Made by a program: the position numbers and the translations under genes
Notes under the pieces: model-generated
What the model was told of the DNA's origin: nothing
What the model saw: only the letters and a program-made list of their open reading frames with translations
Database searches by the model: none
NCBI RefSeq assembly: GCF_900109645.1
Contig: NZ_FOBG01000002.1
Location: 558,001-622,000 of the forward strand
Length of the DNA stretch: 64,000 nt
DNA from: Duganella sp. CF402
GTDB taxonomy: Bacteria; Pseudomonadota; Gammaproteobacteria; Burkholderiales; Burkholderiaceae_D
Direction: 5' to 3'
In this document: positions 55,269-63,468 of the stretch, in pieces
Layout of the letters: each line of letters begins with the position of its first letter
Position numbering within the stretch: the stretch's first letter is position 1

Positions 55269-56111
55269 TTACGGATGCTCGGCCTCGGCATGCACCGCCT
55301 CGCGCCGCACCAGATAAATGCCGCTGCCGATGATGATGCTGGCCCCGAGCAGCGTGTAGCCATCCGGCAGCACTTGCCATAACAGCCAGTCGATCGCCAC
55401 GCCCCAGGCCAGCGCCGTGTACTCGAACGGCGCCACCACCGAGGCCTTGCCGGAACTGAAAGCGCGGGTGATCGCGAGCTGGCCGAAGAAACCGCTCAAG
55501 GCCAGCGCCAGCAGCACCCAGCCATCCTCGGCGCGCACCGGCACCCAGTGCTGGACCGACATGCTCAGGCCGCCCGCCGACATCAGGATCAGATACCAGA
55601 ACATCATCGATTCGTTGGAATCGGTACGCGCCAGCACGCGGCTGACGATGGCGGTGGTGGCATAGCAAGCGGCCGAGGCCAGAATCGCCAGCCCGCCAAT
55701 CGACAGGAAGCCCGTACCTTCGGGACGCAGCACCACAATCACGCCGACCAGGCCCACCACGATGGCGACCCACTGGCCTTTGCCGACCTTCTCCTTCAGC
55801 ACGAACACCGACAGCGCCGTAATCAGCGCCGGCGCAATAAAGAAGATCGAATAGGCCTCGGCCAGCGACAGCATGCTGAGCCCGAAAGCAAACATGGTCA
55901 GCATGCCGACGCCCAGCACACTGCGGAACAAATGCATCGGCCAGCGCACCTTGAAGATGCCCTTGAACGCGCCGCGATACAGCATGTAGCCGCACAGCAG
56001 CGGCAGCGAACTGAGCGCGCGCATGGCAGTCACCTGCGTGGCGGGATAGTGGGCGGACAACAGCTTCATGGTGGTATCCATGAAGGAGAACATGGCGACG
56101 GCGATCAGCAT
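55269..56111 (-). CDS. EamA/DMT family transporter
   Basis: A 280-residue protein with two EamA repeats and about ten membrane segments (MLIAVAMFSFMDTTMKLLSA at the given start; IFFIAPALITALSVFVLKEK). The ATG at 56111 has no ribosome site. A CTG at 56150, in frame and 13 codons upstream, has AGGAG exactly six bases before it and would add LSSRNENLHSIYA, which looks like the usual start of such proteins, so the true start may be CTG 56150. The substrate is unknown. It lies 18 bases before lpxC and may share its transcript. Confidence 0.85.
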   Translation of the reverse strand: MLIAVAMFSFMDTTMKLLSAHYPATQVTAMRALSSLPLLCGYMLYRGAFKGIFKVRWPMHLFRSVLGVGMLTMFAFGLSMLSLAEAYSIFFIAPALITALSVFVLKEKVGKGQWVAIVVGLVGVIVVLRPEGTGFLSIGGLAILASAACYATTAIVSRVLARTDSNESMMFWYLILMSAGGLSMSVQHWVPVRAEDGWVLLALALSGFFGQLAITRAFSSGKASVVAPFEYTALAWGVAIDWLLWQVLPDGYTLLGASIIIGSGIYLVRREAVHAEAEHP

Positions 56112-56238
56112 CGCGTAGATGCTGTGCAGGTTTTCGTTACGGCTGGACAGGGGAAGCTCCTTGACGTAAGAACGTCATCATGGCGACGTTGGGAGCCAGC
56201 ATGGCGCGCGTGTCGCCATCCCTGCCATTATAGCAATC

Positions 56239-57207
56239 TCACGCCGCGCGCAGCTCGTCCATGCCGGCGCGGGTGCTCATCACCGGCGCGTAGCCGAGCT
56301 CCTTGCGGGCCTTGCTGATATCGAGCGTGACCTCGACCGCCATCGTGGCATATTCCTGCCGCGAGATCGGTGGCTTGATGCGGCCGCGACTGAGCTTTGC
56401 CAGCACGTCGCCGATGGCGGCAATCCGGCGCAACAGCGCGCGCGGCACATGCTTGGTCGGCGCTGCAATGCCCTGCGTGGCCAGCAGCTGCGAGATGAAA
56501 TCGCGGAACACCACCGGCTCGCCGTCGGTAATGAAGTAGACCTGGCCGCTGCGGCCGTGCTGCAGTGCCTTGTCCACCCCCTCGCACAGGTTGGCGATGT
56601 GAGTGGTGGAGGTGTGATAGCCGCCGCCGTCGATCCATGCCAGCTTGCCGTCGCGCGCGGCAGCGACCAGTTGCGGCAGCGCGGTGGTGTCGTCGCGGCC
56701 CCAGACAAAGCGCGGGCGCAGCACCACTACTTCCATCTGCTCACCAGCGAACGATAGCGCGATGCGCTCGGCCTCGCCCTTGGTGCGCGAGTACGCGCCC
56801 ACCGGCTGCGGCGGAAATTCACGCTCCTCGTTGGCGTTGACCAGCGGCTGACCATCAAGCAGCACCGACTCAGTGCTGATATGGATGACTTTCCGAATGC
56901 CGGCATTGCGCGCACAGGCGAACACGTGGCGCGTGCCATCGAGGTTGGTCTGCTGCTGCGCGGCCGTGCCCCAGCCGTGGTTGGTGTCGGCGGCGGCGTG
57001 GATCAAGATGTCGCAGCCTTGCATGGCCGTACCCAGCGTCGACAGCAGCAGGTCGCCTTGCTGCGCCGTTGCGCCCAGTGCTTGCACGGTGGCGGCGGCT
57101 TGCGCGCTGCGGGTCAGCGCGATCACGCTGTCGCCGCGCGCGATGAAATGGCGAATCAGGTTGCGGCCCACGTAGCCGCTGCCGCCGGTGATGAAGATGC
57201 GGCTCAT
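56239..57207 (-). CDS. NAD(P)-dependent epimerase/dehydratase (extended SDR)
   Basis: A 322-residue Rossmann protein with the dinucleotide site ITGGSGYVGRNLIRHF, active-site YSRTKGEAERIAL (Tyr-x3-Lys) and STESVLLDG with the catalytic serine region. DGEPVVFRDFISQLL resembles 3-beta-hydroxysteroid-dehydrogenase/NAD(P)H steroid dehydrogenase-like members. The substrate is unknown. It overlaps the upstream TetR gene by four bases (ATGA), so it is probably the regulator's main target. Confidence 0.88.
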   Translation of the reverse strand: MSRIFITGGSGYVGRNLIRHFIARGDSVIALTRSAQAAATVQALGATAQQGDLLLSTLGTAMQGCDILIHAAADTNHGWGTAAQQQTNLDGTRHVFACARNAGIRKVIHISTESVLLDGQPLVNANEEREFPPQPVGAYSRTKGEAERIALSFAGEQMEVVVLRPRFVWGRDDTTALPQLVAAARDGKLAWIDGGGYHTSTTHIANLCEGVDKALQHGRSGQVYFITDGEPVVFRDFISQLLATQGIAAPTKHVPRALLRRIAAIGDVLAKLSRGRIKPPISRQEYATMAVEVTLDISKARKELGYAPVMSTRAGMDELRAA

Positions 57208-57752
57208 TTGGCGTCTACCAGTGCGTTGATGTCGGCCATCACGCGCGCGCGCTGGTCGGCGGGCAGGTGGTAGTAATCGAGCGCTTCAAGCAGCTTCACG
57301 CCTTCCAGCGCGAAGTAAGCCAGCAAAGCGCCGCGCGGGTTGGCCGAGGTGGTGGCGATCTTGTCAACGATGGCGGCTTGATTGGACTGGATGGCCTTGC
57401 GCAGCTCCAGGTCCTGCGCCAGCGCCGCGCACAGATTCAGCGCAACGCCGCGAAACGCTTCCGGCAAGGGCTGGGCGGCGGCGGCGATGCGGCCGCGAAT
57501 GGCGGCGCTCGGCGTCTCGCCGAGACTGGCGGTGACGCTGTCATTGAAGGCGTTATCGTTGCGCACGGCACGTTCAACCACGGCAGCGATCAGCGCCTGC
57601 TTGGATTTAAAGTCGTACAGCACGCTGGCCTTGCTGATGCCGGCCACTTCCGCCACCGCCTCCAGCGTCAGGCGCGCCGCGCCATCGCGCGCCACCACCT
57701 GCTCCGCCGCATCCAGTATCTGTTCCTGCTCAATCACCCGCTTACGTCCCAT
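57204..57752 (-). CDS. TetR family transcriptional regulator
   Basis: A 182-residue regulator. The N-terminal helix-turn-helix is in ILDAAEQVVARDGAARLTLE followed by AVAEVAGISKASVLYDFKSK; the remainder is a helical ligand domain. It is translationally coupled to the SDR gene. A long palindrome centred 29 bases before its start is a good autoregulatory operator. It likely represses itself and the SDR enzyme until a small ligand binds. Confidence 0.92.
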   Translation of the reverse strand: MGRKRVIEQEQILDAAEQVVARDGAARLTLEAVAEVAGISKASVLYDFKSKQALIAAVVERAVRNDNAFNDSVTASLGETPSAAIRGRIAAAAQPLPEAFRGVALNLCAALAQDLELRKAIQSNQAAIVDKIATTSANPRGALLAYFALEGVKLLEALDYYHLPADQRARVMADINALVDAK

Positions 57753-57760
57753 GCCGCCCT

Positions 57761-57802
57761 CTCAATAATTTATTTCCAACCGGTCGGATATTAATTATTG
57801 AG
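57761..57802. promoter_or_regulatory. 42-bp palindrome upstream of the TetR gene, candidate operator and/or terminator
   Basis: The halves 57761-57781 and 57782-57802 match at 18 of 21 positions when folded on each other. The core TCCAACCGGTCGGA (57775-57788) is near-perfect and the outer CTCAATAATT is exact. It lies between the stop of the XRE gene (57813) and the start of the TetR gene (57752), both on the minus strand. It could be the TetR operator, a terminator of the XRE gene, or both. Confidence 0.65.
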
Positions 57803-57812
57803 GGGCTTGCTG

Positions 57813-58589
57813 TCAAGTGGGCAGCAGCATCACCAGCTTGAGGTCGTGGCGCTGGGCGAGGTGGAGAGTGACCTGGTTGAAGCTGAGTTCGCCGGCACGC
57901 GGATGGTGGAAGCGGCGCAGGCCGCCTTCGCGGCTGACCACGTCTTGCGAGTTCCAGAGTTGGTGGAACTCGGGGCTTTGCCCGGATAGCTCGTCGATCA
58001 GTGCGGCCAGCGGTTGCTGGGCGGCGTGCTTGCCGATGTCGGCACGGAATTCGGCCACGAGGCGGCGCGCGCGGTCCTCCCAGTCAACGATCAGGCCACG
58101 CGCGGCGGGGCTGCGGAACATGAAGCGCAGCAGGTTGGGCTTGGCCGGCGCAGTCTCTTCCACGTCGAGCCAGCCGCCGAACAGAGCCAGCGCGTGTTCG
58201 TTCCAGGCCACCGCATCCCACTGACGGTCCAGCATGTAGGCCGGGCCGTCGATGGCGCCCACGATGGTTTGCAGGGACTCGTCGGCATCGTGCGCGTCCT
58301 CCTCGTGCTGCGGGTCCAGCCGTTCTGCCAGACTGAACAGGTAGCTGCGCTCGGCGGCGGTGAGATGCAGTACTTCGGCCATGCGCGCCAGCAGCTTGCC
58401 GGACGCGGCCACTTCCCTGCCCTGCTCCAGCCAGGTCAGCCAGGTGGGACTGACGTCGCACAGCTGCGCCAGTTCTTCGCGTCGCAGGCCGGGCGTGCGG
58501 CGGCGTCCGGCCGATGGCATGCCGACGCTCTGCGGCGTGGTGCGTTCGCGGTGGGTACGGATGAATTCGCCGAGCGTGGTAGTCGTCAT
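57813..58589 (-). CDS. XRE-family regulator with MmyB-like C-terminal domain
   Basis: A 258-residue protein. The helix-turn-helix spans about residues 30-80 (RRRTPGLRREELAQLCDVSP, then TWLTWLEQGREVAASGKLLA). The rest is the MmyB-like ligand-binding domain (GPAYMLDRQWDAVAWNEHAL; LIVDWEDRARRLVAEFRADI; FHHPRAGELSFNQVTLHLAQ). This architecture is common in regulators that control a neighbouring oxidoreductase or methyltransferase. It is divergent from a SAM methyltransferase gene across 80 bases. Confidence 0.92.
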   Translation of the reverse strand: MTTTTLGEFIRTHRERTTPQSVGMPSAGRRRTPGLRREELAQLCDVSPTWLTWLEQGREVAASGKLLARMAEVLHLTAAERSYLFSLAERLDPQHEEDAHDADESLQTIVGAIDGPAYMLDRQWDAVAWNEHALALFGGWLDVEETAPAKPNLLRFMFRSPAARGLIVDWEDRARRLVAEFRADIGKHAAQQPLAALIDELSGQSPEFHQLWNSQDVVSREGGLRRFHHPRAGELSFNQVTLHLAQRHDLKLVMLLPT

Positions 58590-58669
58590 ACCAGGATAAG
58601 TCCTTGTCTTGTTACAGGATAGCGGTCCCTCTATTCTGCACTGACTTACTTATTTTGAGGAGAAAGATC

Positions 58670-59428
58670 ATGCAACAGCCAGCCGTCGTCGCCCAGCAGT
58701 TCGGCAATACCGCCAGCGCCTACCTCACCAGCACCGTCCACTCGCAAGGCGCCGACCTTGCCCAGCTGCGCGAGATCGCCGCAGCGGTACCGAAGCGGCC
58801 GGTGGTGCTGGATCTTGGCTGCGGCGCCGGCCACGCCAGCTTCGCGGTAGCGCCGGTGGCGGCGTCGGTAACGGCGTTCGACCTGTCGCCAGAAATGCTG
58901 TCCGTGGTGGCCGGCGCGGCACAGGAACGCGGCTTGCAGAACGTCAGCACCCAGCAGGGCAATGTCTCCAGCCTGCCCTTCATCGACTCGTCGTTCTGTA
59001 TGGTGATCACGCGCTTCTCGGCGCACCACTGGCAGGACGTGCCGGCTGCGCTGCGCGAAGTGAAACGCGTGTTGAAGCCGCGCGGCATGCTGGTCATCAT
59101 CGACATTACCGCGCCGGAAGCGCCGCTGCACGACACCACCTTGCAAGCGGTGGAGTTATTGCGCGACGGCTCGCACGTGCGCGACTATCGCCCGTCGGAA
59201 TGGCTGCACATGCTGGGCGACGCCGGCTTCAAAGCCGAGCGCGTGGAGGACTGGAAACTGGAAATGAAATTCGACGACTGGACCGCGCGCATGCGCACGC
59301 CAGCCGAACGCGTGACCGCGATCCGCAGCCTGCTCCGCACCGCCCCGGAAGAAACGCGCGACTACTTCGCCGTGCAAGCCGATGACTCGTTCACCATCGA
59401 CTCCACCCTGTTCCGCGCCCAAGGATAA
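58670..59428 (+). CDS. Class I SAM-dependent methyltransferase (UbiE/Methyltransf_11 type)
   Basis: A 252-residue enzyme starting at ATG 58670 (MQQPAVVAQQFGNTASAYLT) with GAGGAGA before it. Motif I is VVLDLGCGAGHASFAVA, motif II region TAFDLSPEMLSVV, and motif III EVKRVLKPRGMLVIIDI. It resembles UbiE-like small-molecule methyltransferases. The substrate is unknown. It is divergent from the XRE/MmyB regulator, its likely controller. A palindromic terminator follows, shared with the peroxiredoxin gene. Confidence 0.88.
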   Translation: MQQPAVVAQQFGNTASAYLTSTVHSQGADLAQLREIAAAVPKRPVVLDLGCGAGHASFAVAPVAASVTAFDLSPEMLSVVAGAAQERGLQNVSTQQGNVSSLPFIDSSFCMVITRFSAHHWQDVPAALREVKRVLKPRGMLVIIDITAPEAPLHDTTLQAVELLRDGSHVRDYRPSEWLHMLGDAGFKAERVEDWKLEMKFDDWTARMRTPAERVTAIRSLLRTAPEETRDYFAVQADDSFTIDSTLFRAQG

Positions 59429-59447
59429 CAAGCCTTGCGCCAAACAA

Positions 59448-59469
59448 AAACGGCGCCGCGGCGCCGTTT
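59448..59469. terminator. Bidirectional terminator between methyltransferase and peroxiredoxin genes
   Basis: AAACGGCGCC (59448-59457) and GGCGCCGTTT (59460-59469) form a perfect 10-bp inverted repeat, with T-rich ends on both strands. It sits between two convergent genes. Because only two bases separate the arms, the real loop must open some of the inner pairs. Confidence 0.7.
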
Positions 59470-59489
59470 CATCATTCGCTCATCAGCGA

Positions 59490-59993
59490 TTACAGCTGGC
59501 CCAGCAGGGTTTCAGCGTTGGAGACTTCGAACTTGCCGCCTTGTTCGATGTTCAGCTGGGTGACTACGCCGTCCACTGCCAGCAGCGAGTAGCGCTGCGA
59601 GCGGGTGCCCATGCCGAACTTGCTGAAGTCGGCGTCCAGGCCCAGCGCTTTCGAGTAGGCGGCGTTACCGTCAGCCATCATGCGCACGGTGCCGGTGGCT
59701 TTCTGGTCACGGCCCCACGCACCCATCACGAACGCGTCGTTGACCGAGATGCACCAGATTTCATCCACGCCCTTGGCTTTCAGCTCGGCTGCCAGCTTGA
59801 CGTAGCCTGGCACGTGCTGTGCCGAGCAGGTTGGGGTGTAGGCGCCAGGCAGGCCGAAGATGGCGATCTTCTTGCCCTTGACCAGATCCTGTACGTTGAA
59901 CGTGTTCGGGCCCAGCGAGCAGCCTTCGGTTTCGGTTTCGATGAATTCGGACAGCGCGCCTTCTGGCAGCTTGTCACCAATTTTGATGGTCAT
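59490..59993 (-). CDS. Peroxiredoxin, Prx5-like
   Basis: A 167-residue protein starting at ATG 59993 (MTIKIGDKLPEGALSEFIET) with AAGGAG before it. The peroxidatic cysteine is in PGAYTPTCSAQHVPGY (about residue 56), the hallmark of the Prx5 group; cysteines near residues 25 and 81 are candidates for other roles. It reduces hydrogen peroxide and organic peroxides. It follows ftsZ on the same strand but is separated from it by a strong terminator. Confidence 0.93.
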   Translation of the reverse strand: MTIKIGDKLPEGALSEFIETETEGCSLGPNTFNVQDLVKGKKIAIFGLPGAYTPTCSAQHVPGYVKLAAELKAKGVDEIWCISVNDAFVMGAWGRDQKATGTVRMMADGNAAYSKALGLDADFSKFGMGTRSQRYSLLAVDGVVTQLNIEQGGKFEVSNAETLLGQL

Positions 59994-60013
59994 GGATAAA
60001 CTCCTTTTATAAA

Positions 60014-60042
60014 TATAAAAAAGCCGCACCTGAGGTGCGGCT
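60014..60042 (-). terminator. Rho-independent terminator of ftsZ
   Basis: AGCCGCACC (60022-60030) and GGTGCGGCT (60034-60042) form a perfect 9-bp stem with a TGA loop. Reading the minus strand, it is followed by TTTTTTATATTT. It begins 30 bases after the ftsZ stop and ends the division-gene transcript. Confidence 0.88.
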
Positions 60043-60071
60043 CTTCCCTCGGATAGAACCCGAAGTATGCC

Positions 60072-61298
60072 TTAATCGGCTTGTTTGCGCAGGAACGCTG
60101 GAATGTCGTAGGTTTCCATGCCGTTCTTCTCCATCGCGCGCACTTGCTCCGAGGCCGACTCGCGACGCCATACCGCTGGCGCCTTCATGCCGTCGAACGC
60201 TGGCGCAGCACCGCCGCCCATGCCGCCAGCCGCGCCCATCGACAGGCCTTGCGCAGCAGCCGCGCCGCCCATTGCAGCCGATGGCATCATCGGGCTGTTG
60301 TGGGTGCCGGTGCGCAGCATCTGCTGCGGAACCAGTTGCACGTGCTTCTTGGCTTTACCCAGGCCGGTGGCCACCACGGTGACGCGGATGTTGTCGCCCA
60401 TGTCGTCGTCGTAAGCGATACCTTGTGCGATCGACGCATCCGGTGCCGCAAACGCGCGCACGGCGGCCATGACTTCCTTGATCTCTTTACCTTTCAGGCC
60501 ACGCGATGCGGTGACGTTCACCAGCACGCCGCGTGCGCCCGACAGGTCGACGCCGTCCAGCAGCGGCGAAGCCACGGCTTGTTCGGCGGCGATACGTGCG
60601 CGGTCCACGCCGGAAGCGGTGGCGGTGCCCATCATGGCCTTGCCCTGCTCGCCCATGATGGTCTTCACGTCGTTGAAGTCGACGTTGATGTGGCCCGGTA
60701 CGTTGATGATCTCGGCGATACCGGCAACGGCGTTGTTCAGCACATCGTCAGCGTGTTGCAGCCATTCGATCAGCGATTCGTCTTCGTAGATCTCTTCCAG
60801 CTTTTCGTTCAGGATCACGATCAGCGAGTCGACGTTGGCCGACAGCTGCTCAAGACCTTCGTCAGCGATGTCCATGCACTTCTGGCCTTCGTGCGAGAAC
60901 GGCTTCGATACCACCGCCACGGTCAGCGCGCCCAGCGACTTCGCCACTTCGGCGACGATCGGTGCTGCGCCGGTGCCGGTGCCGCCGCCCATGCCGGCAG
61001 CGATGAAGACCATGTGCGCGCCGCGCAGCGAGTCTTCGATGCGCTGGCGCGATTCTTCCGCCAGCTTGCGGCCGACGTCCGGCTTCATGCCGGCGCCCAG
61101 GCCGGTGTCGCCGATCTGGATCACGTTATCGGCCTTGGAAGTCGACAGCGCTTGCGCGTCGGTGTTCGCAGCGATGAACTCCACGCCGGACATGCCTTTG
61201 TTGATCATGTGCTGCACCGCATTGCCACCCGCACCGCCGACGCCAACGACCTTGATGACGGTACCCAAAGCTGCGTTATCGACCATATCGAACTCCAT
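60072..61298 (-). CDS. ftsZ: Cell division protein FtsZ
   Basis: A 408-residue tubulin homologue starting MEFDMVDNAALGTVIKVVGV, with GGGAG six bases before the ATG. GTP-binding motifs GVGGAGGNAV and GGGTGTGAAPIVAEVAKSL are intact. The linker is alanine/glycine/methionine-rich (about residues 320-380), and the conserved C-terminal peptide DIPAFLRKQAD, which binds FtsA, ZipA and ZapD, ends the protein. It forms the division ring. A hairpin lies in its leader. Confidence 0.98.
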   Translation of the reverse strand: MEFDMVDNAALGTVIKVVGVGGAGGNAVQHMINKGMSGVEFIAANTDAQALSTSKADNVIQIGDTGLGAGMKPDVGRKLAEESRQRIEDSLRGAHMVFIAAGMGGGTGTGAAPIVAEVAKSLGALTVAVVSKPFSHEGQKCMDIADEGLEQLSANVDSLIVILNEKLEEIYEDESLIEWLQHADDVLNNAVAGIAEIINVPGHINVDFNDVKTIMGEQGKAMMGTATASGVDRARIAAEQAVASPLLDGVDLSGARGVLVNVTASRGLKGKEIKEVMAAVRAFAAPDASIAQGIAYDDDMGDNIRVTVVATGLGKAKKHVQLVPQQMLRTGTHNSPMMPSAAMGGAAAAQGLSMGAAGGMGGGAAPAFDGMKAPAVWRRESASEQVRAMEKNGMETYDIPAFLRKQAD

Positions 61299-61321
61299 GA
61301 TGTACTCCCTATCAGAATGCG

Positions 61322-61371
61322 GTTTTCAAGCGCCAGTCCTCATAATTGTAGGAGAACTGGGGATTGAAAAC
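61322..61371. promoter_or_regulatory. Imperfect long hairpin in the ftsA-ftsZ intergenic region
   Basis: GTTTTCAA (61322-61329) pairs with TTGAAAAC (61364-61371); inside, CCAGT pairs with ACTGG and CTC with GAG across a single mismatch. The structure is in the ftsZ leader, 24 bases upstream of the start, and includes a -10-like TACAAT read on the minus strand. It may affect ftsZ transcription or translation relative to ftsA. Confidence 0.45.
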
Positions 61372-61422
61372 TGCGGTTTAATATAAAAAATTTAGTTGTT
61401 TCGTACTAGATTCGTATCGGCC

Positions 61423-62655
61423 TCAGAAATTCCCGAGGAACCATTCCTTCATGCGCTGCCAAACTGCCTTCACCGATCCATCCTGCCGCGTGACGATGTG
61501 GCCACGCAGGTACTGCTTTTTCGCTTCCAACAGCAGGCCAAGCACGGTCGCGTAGCGCGGGCTGCGCACCACGTCGGCCAGCTGGCCACGGTAGTCCGGC
61601 GTGCCCAGGCGCGCCGGCTTGAGGAATATGTCTTCCGCCATTTCGACCATGCCCGGCATGATCGCGGTGCCGCCGGTGAGCACGATGCCCGACGACAGCA
61701 CGCCTTCGTAACCCGACTCGCGCACCACCTGGTGCACCATCGCGAACAGCTCTTCCACGCGCGGTTCGATCACGGCAGCCAGCGCCTGGCGCGACAGGTT
61801 GCGCGGACCACGGTCGCCCAGGCCCGGCACTTCCAGCGATTCGCCCGGATCGGCCAGCACCTGCTTGGCCACGCCGTAGCGGATCTTGATCTCTTCCGCT
61901 TCCGTGGTCGGGGTGCGCAGCGCCATCGCGATGTCGTTGGTGATCTGGTCGCCGGCGATCGGGATCACTGCGGTGTGACGGATCGCGCCGTCGGAGAACA
62001 CCGCCACGTCGGTGGTGCCGCCGCCGATATCGATCAGCACGACGCCCAGTTCTTTCTCGTCGCCGGTCAGCACCGCATCGGCGGACGCCATCGGCTGCAG
62101 GATCAGATCCGACACTTCAAGACCGCAACGGCGCACGCACTTGACGATGTTCTGCACCGCCGACACCGCGCCGGTCACGATGTGCACTTTCACCTCAAGG
62201 CGGATGCCGCTCATGCCAATCGGCTCGCGCACATCTTCCTGGCTGTCGACGATGAACTCCTGCGGCACCGTGTGCAGCAGCTGTTGATCGGTCGGGATGT
62301 TAACCGCCTTTGCCGTTTCAATGACGCGCGCCACGTCGGTCGCCGTCACTTCCTTGTCTTTGATCGCCACCATGCCGCTCGAATTGAAGCTGCGGATATG
62401 GCTGCCCGCGATGCCGGCATAGACATTGCGGATCTTGCAGTCTGCCATCAGCTCCGCTTCTTCCAGCGCGCGCTGGATCGATTCCACGGTCGCTTCGATG
62501 TTGACCACCACGCCCTTCTTCAGGCCTTTGGACTCGTGCTGGCCCAGGCCAATCACTTCGTGGCGTCCATCGCCCATCACCTCGGCCACCACAGCCACCA
62601 CCTTGGAGGTGCCGATATCGAGGCCGACGATCAGGTTTTTCGCGTCTTTAGTCAT
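61423..62655 (-). CDS. ftsA: Cell division protein FtsA
   Basis: A 410-residue actin-like protein starting MTKDAKNLIVGLDIGTSKVV. The ATP site shows DIGTSKVVAVVAEV near the start and VLIDIGGGTTDVAVFSDGAI; the 1C domain contains VVNIEATVESIQRALEEAEL. The C-terminal amphipathic membrane-targeting helix is WQRMKEWFLGNF. It tethers FtsZ to the membrane and recruits later division proteins. It lies 14 bases after ftsQ and 124 before ftsZ. Confidence 0.97.
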   Translation of the reverse strand: MTKDAKNLIVGLDIGTSKVVAVVAEVMGDGRHEVIGLGQHESKGLKKGVVVNIEATVESIQRALEEAELMADCKIRNVYAGIAGSHIRSFNSSGMVAIKDKEVTATDVARVIETAKAVNIPTDQQLLHTVPQEFIVDSQEDVREPIGMSGIRLEVKVHIVTGAVSAVQNIVKCVRRCGLEVSDLILQPMASADAVLTGDEKELGVVLIDIGGGTTDVAVFSDGAIRHTAVIPIAGDQITNDIAMALRTPTTEAEEIKIRYGVAKQVLADPGESLEVPGLGDRGPRNLSRQALAAVIEPRVEELFAMVHQVVRESGYEGVLSSGIVLTGGTAIMPGMVEMAEDIFLKPARLGTPDYRGQLADVVRSPRYATVLGLLLEAKKQYLRGHIVTRQDGSVKAVWQRMKEWFLGNF

Positions 62656-62669
62656 TTCTGTTTGCCTGC

Positions 62670-63461
62670 TTACGGTTTTTTCTTAACTAACGTTTTTGGT
62701 TTCGCGCCTTCCGCCGGAATCTTCAATCCCTGCGCGCTCAGCGCCAAACCGTTCTGGTACCGCATGTCTATCGTGTCTATATTCGGCAGGTGTTCCACCA
62801 GTTGCGGATAAATTCCGATCAGGCGGTCCACTCGCTCCTTCAACGTGGTGCTGGTCTGTTCCCGTCCCAGCGCCACGCTCGTTCCATTATTCAGCTTCAC
62901 CGTCCACGCATAACGGCTGGACAGCGACAGTGCTTCAGGCACCAGCTTGAGCGGCGCAAACCACGTGCGCAGCTCACCATAACGCGACAACACTTCCTTC
63001 TCGCTGCCGTCCGGTCCTTCGAACTCCGGCAGCGCATGATCCTCTTCCGCTTCGGCCAGGTTGGCGGTAAAGACATCGCCCTTGGTCGACAACAGCCGTC
63101 CGTCCTCGCCCCACGTGCCCAGCGCTTCATGCTCTTCCAGCGCCACGATCAGCTGGTCCGGCCATTCGCGCCGCACGGTTGCGCGGCGTACCCAGGGCAC
63201 CGACTCGAACGCCTGGCGCACTGCATCCAGGTTGGTGGTGAAGAAGTTGCCTTTGATACGTCCCAACGCATTGTTCCGCAGCGTCAGGTGATTCACATGC
63301 TTCAGATCTTCGGTACTGCTAATCGTTTCAATACGAATCGTGCGCAGGTTGAACATCGGACGCTGCGACACCCACCACACGCCGGACGCGATGCATGTCA
63401 ACACGGTCAGTGCAAACAAGCCACTGGCGGTTGCATTCAAAGCCTTCACGTCATGCCACAT
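62670..63461 (-). CDS. ftsQ: Cell division protein FtsQ
   Basis: A 263-residue protein with a short cytoplasmic tail, one membrane helix at about residues 13-32 (GLFALTVLTCIASGVWWVSQ), a POTRA domain (FNLRTIRIETISSTEDLKHV) and the FtsQ beta domain (WVRRATVRREWPDQLIVALE; IDTIDMRYQNGLALS). It links early and late division proteins in the FtsQLB complex. It starts seven bases after the ddl stop. Confidence 0.95.
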   Translation of the reverse strand: MWHDVKALNATASGLFALTVLTCIASGVWWVSQRPMFNLRTIRIETISSTEDLKHVNHLTLRNNALGRIKGNFFTTNLDAVRQAFESVPWVRRATVRREWPDQLIVALEEHEALGTWGEDGRLLSTKGDVFTANLAEAEEDHALPEFEGPDGSEKEVLSRYGELRTWFAPLKLVPEALSLSSRYAWTVKLNNGTSVALGREQTSTTLKERVDRLIGIYPQLVEHLPNIDTIDMRYQNGLALSAQGLKIPAEGAKPKTLVKKKP

Positions 63462-63468
63462 CTACTGC

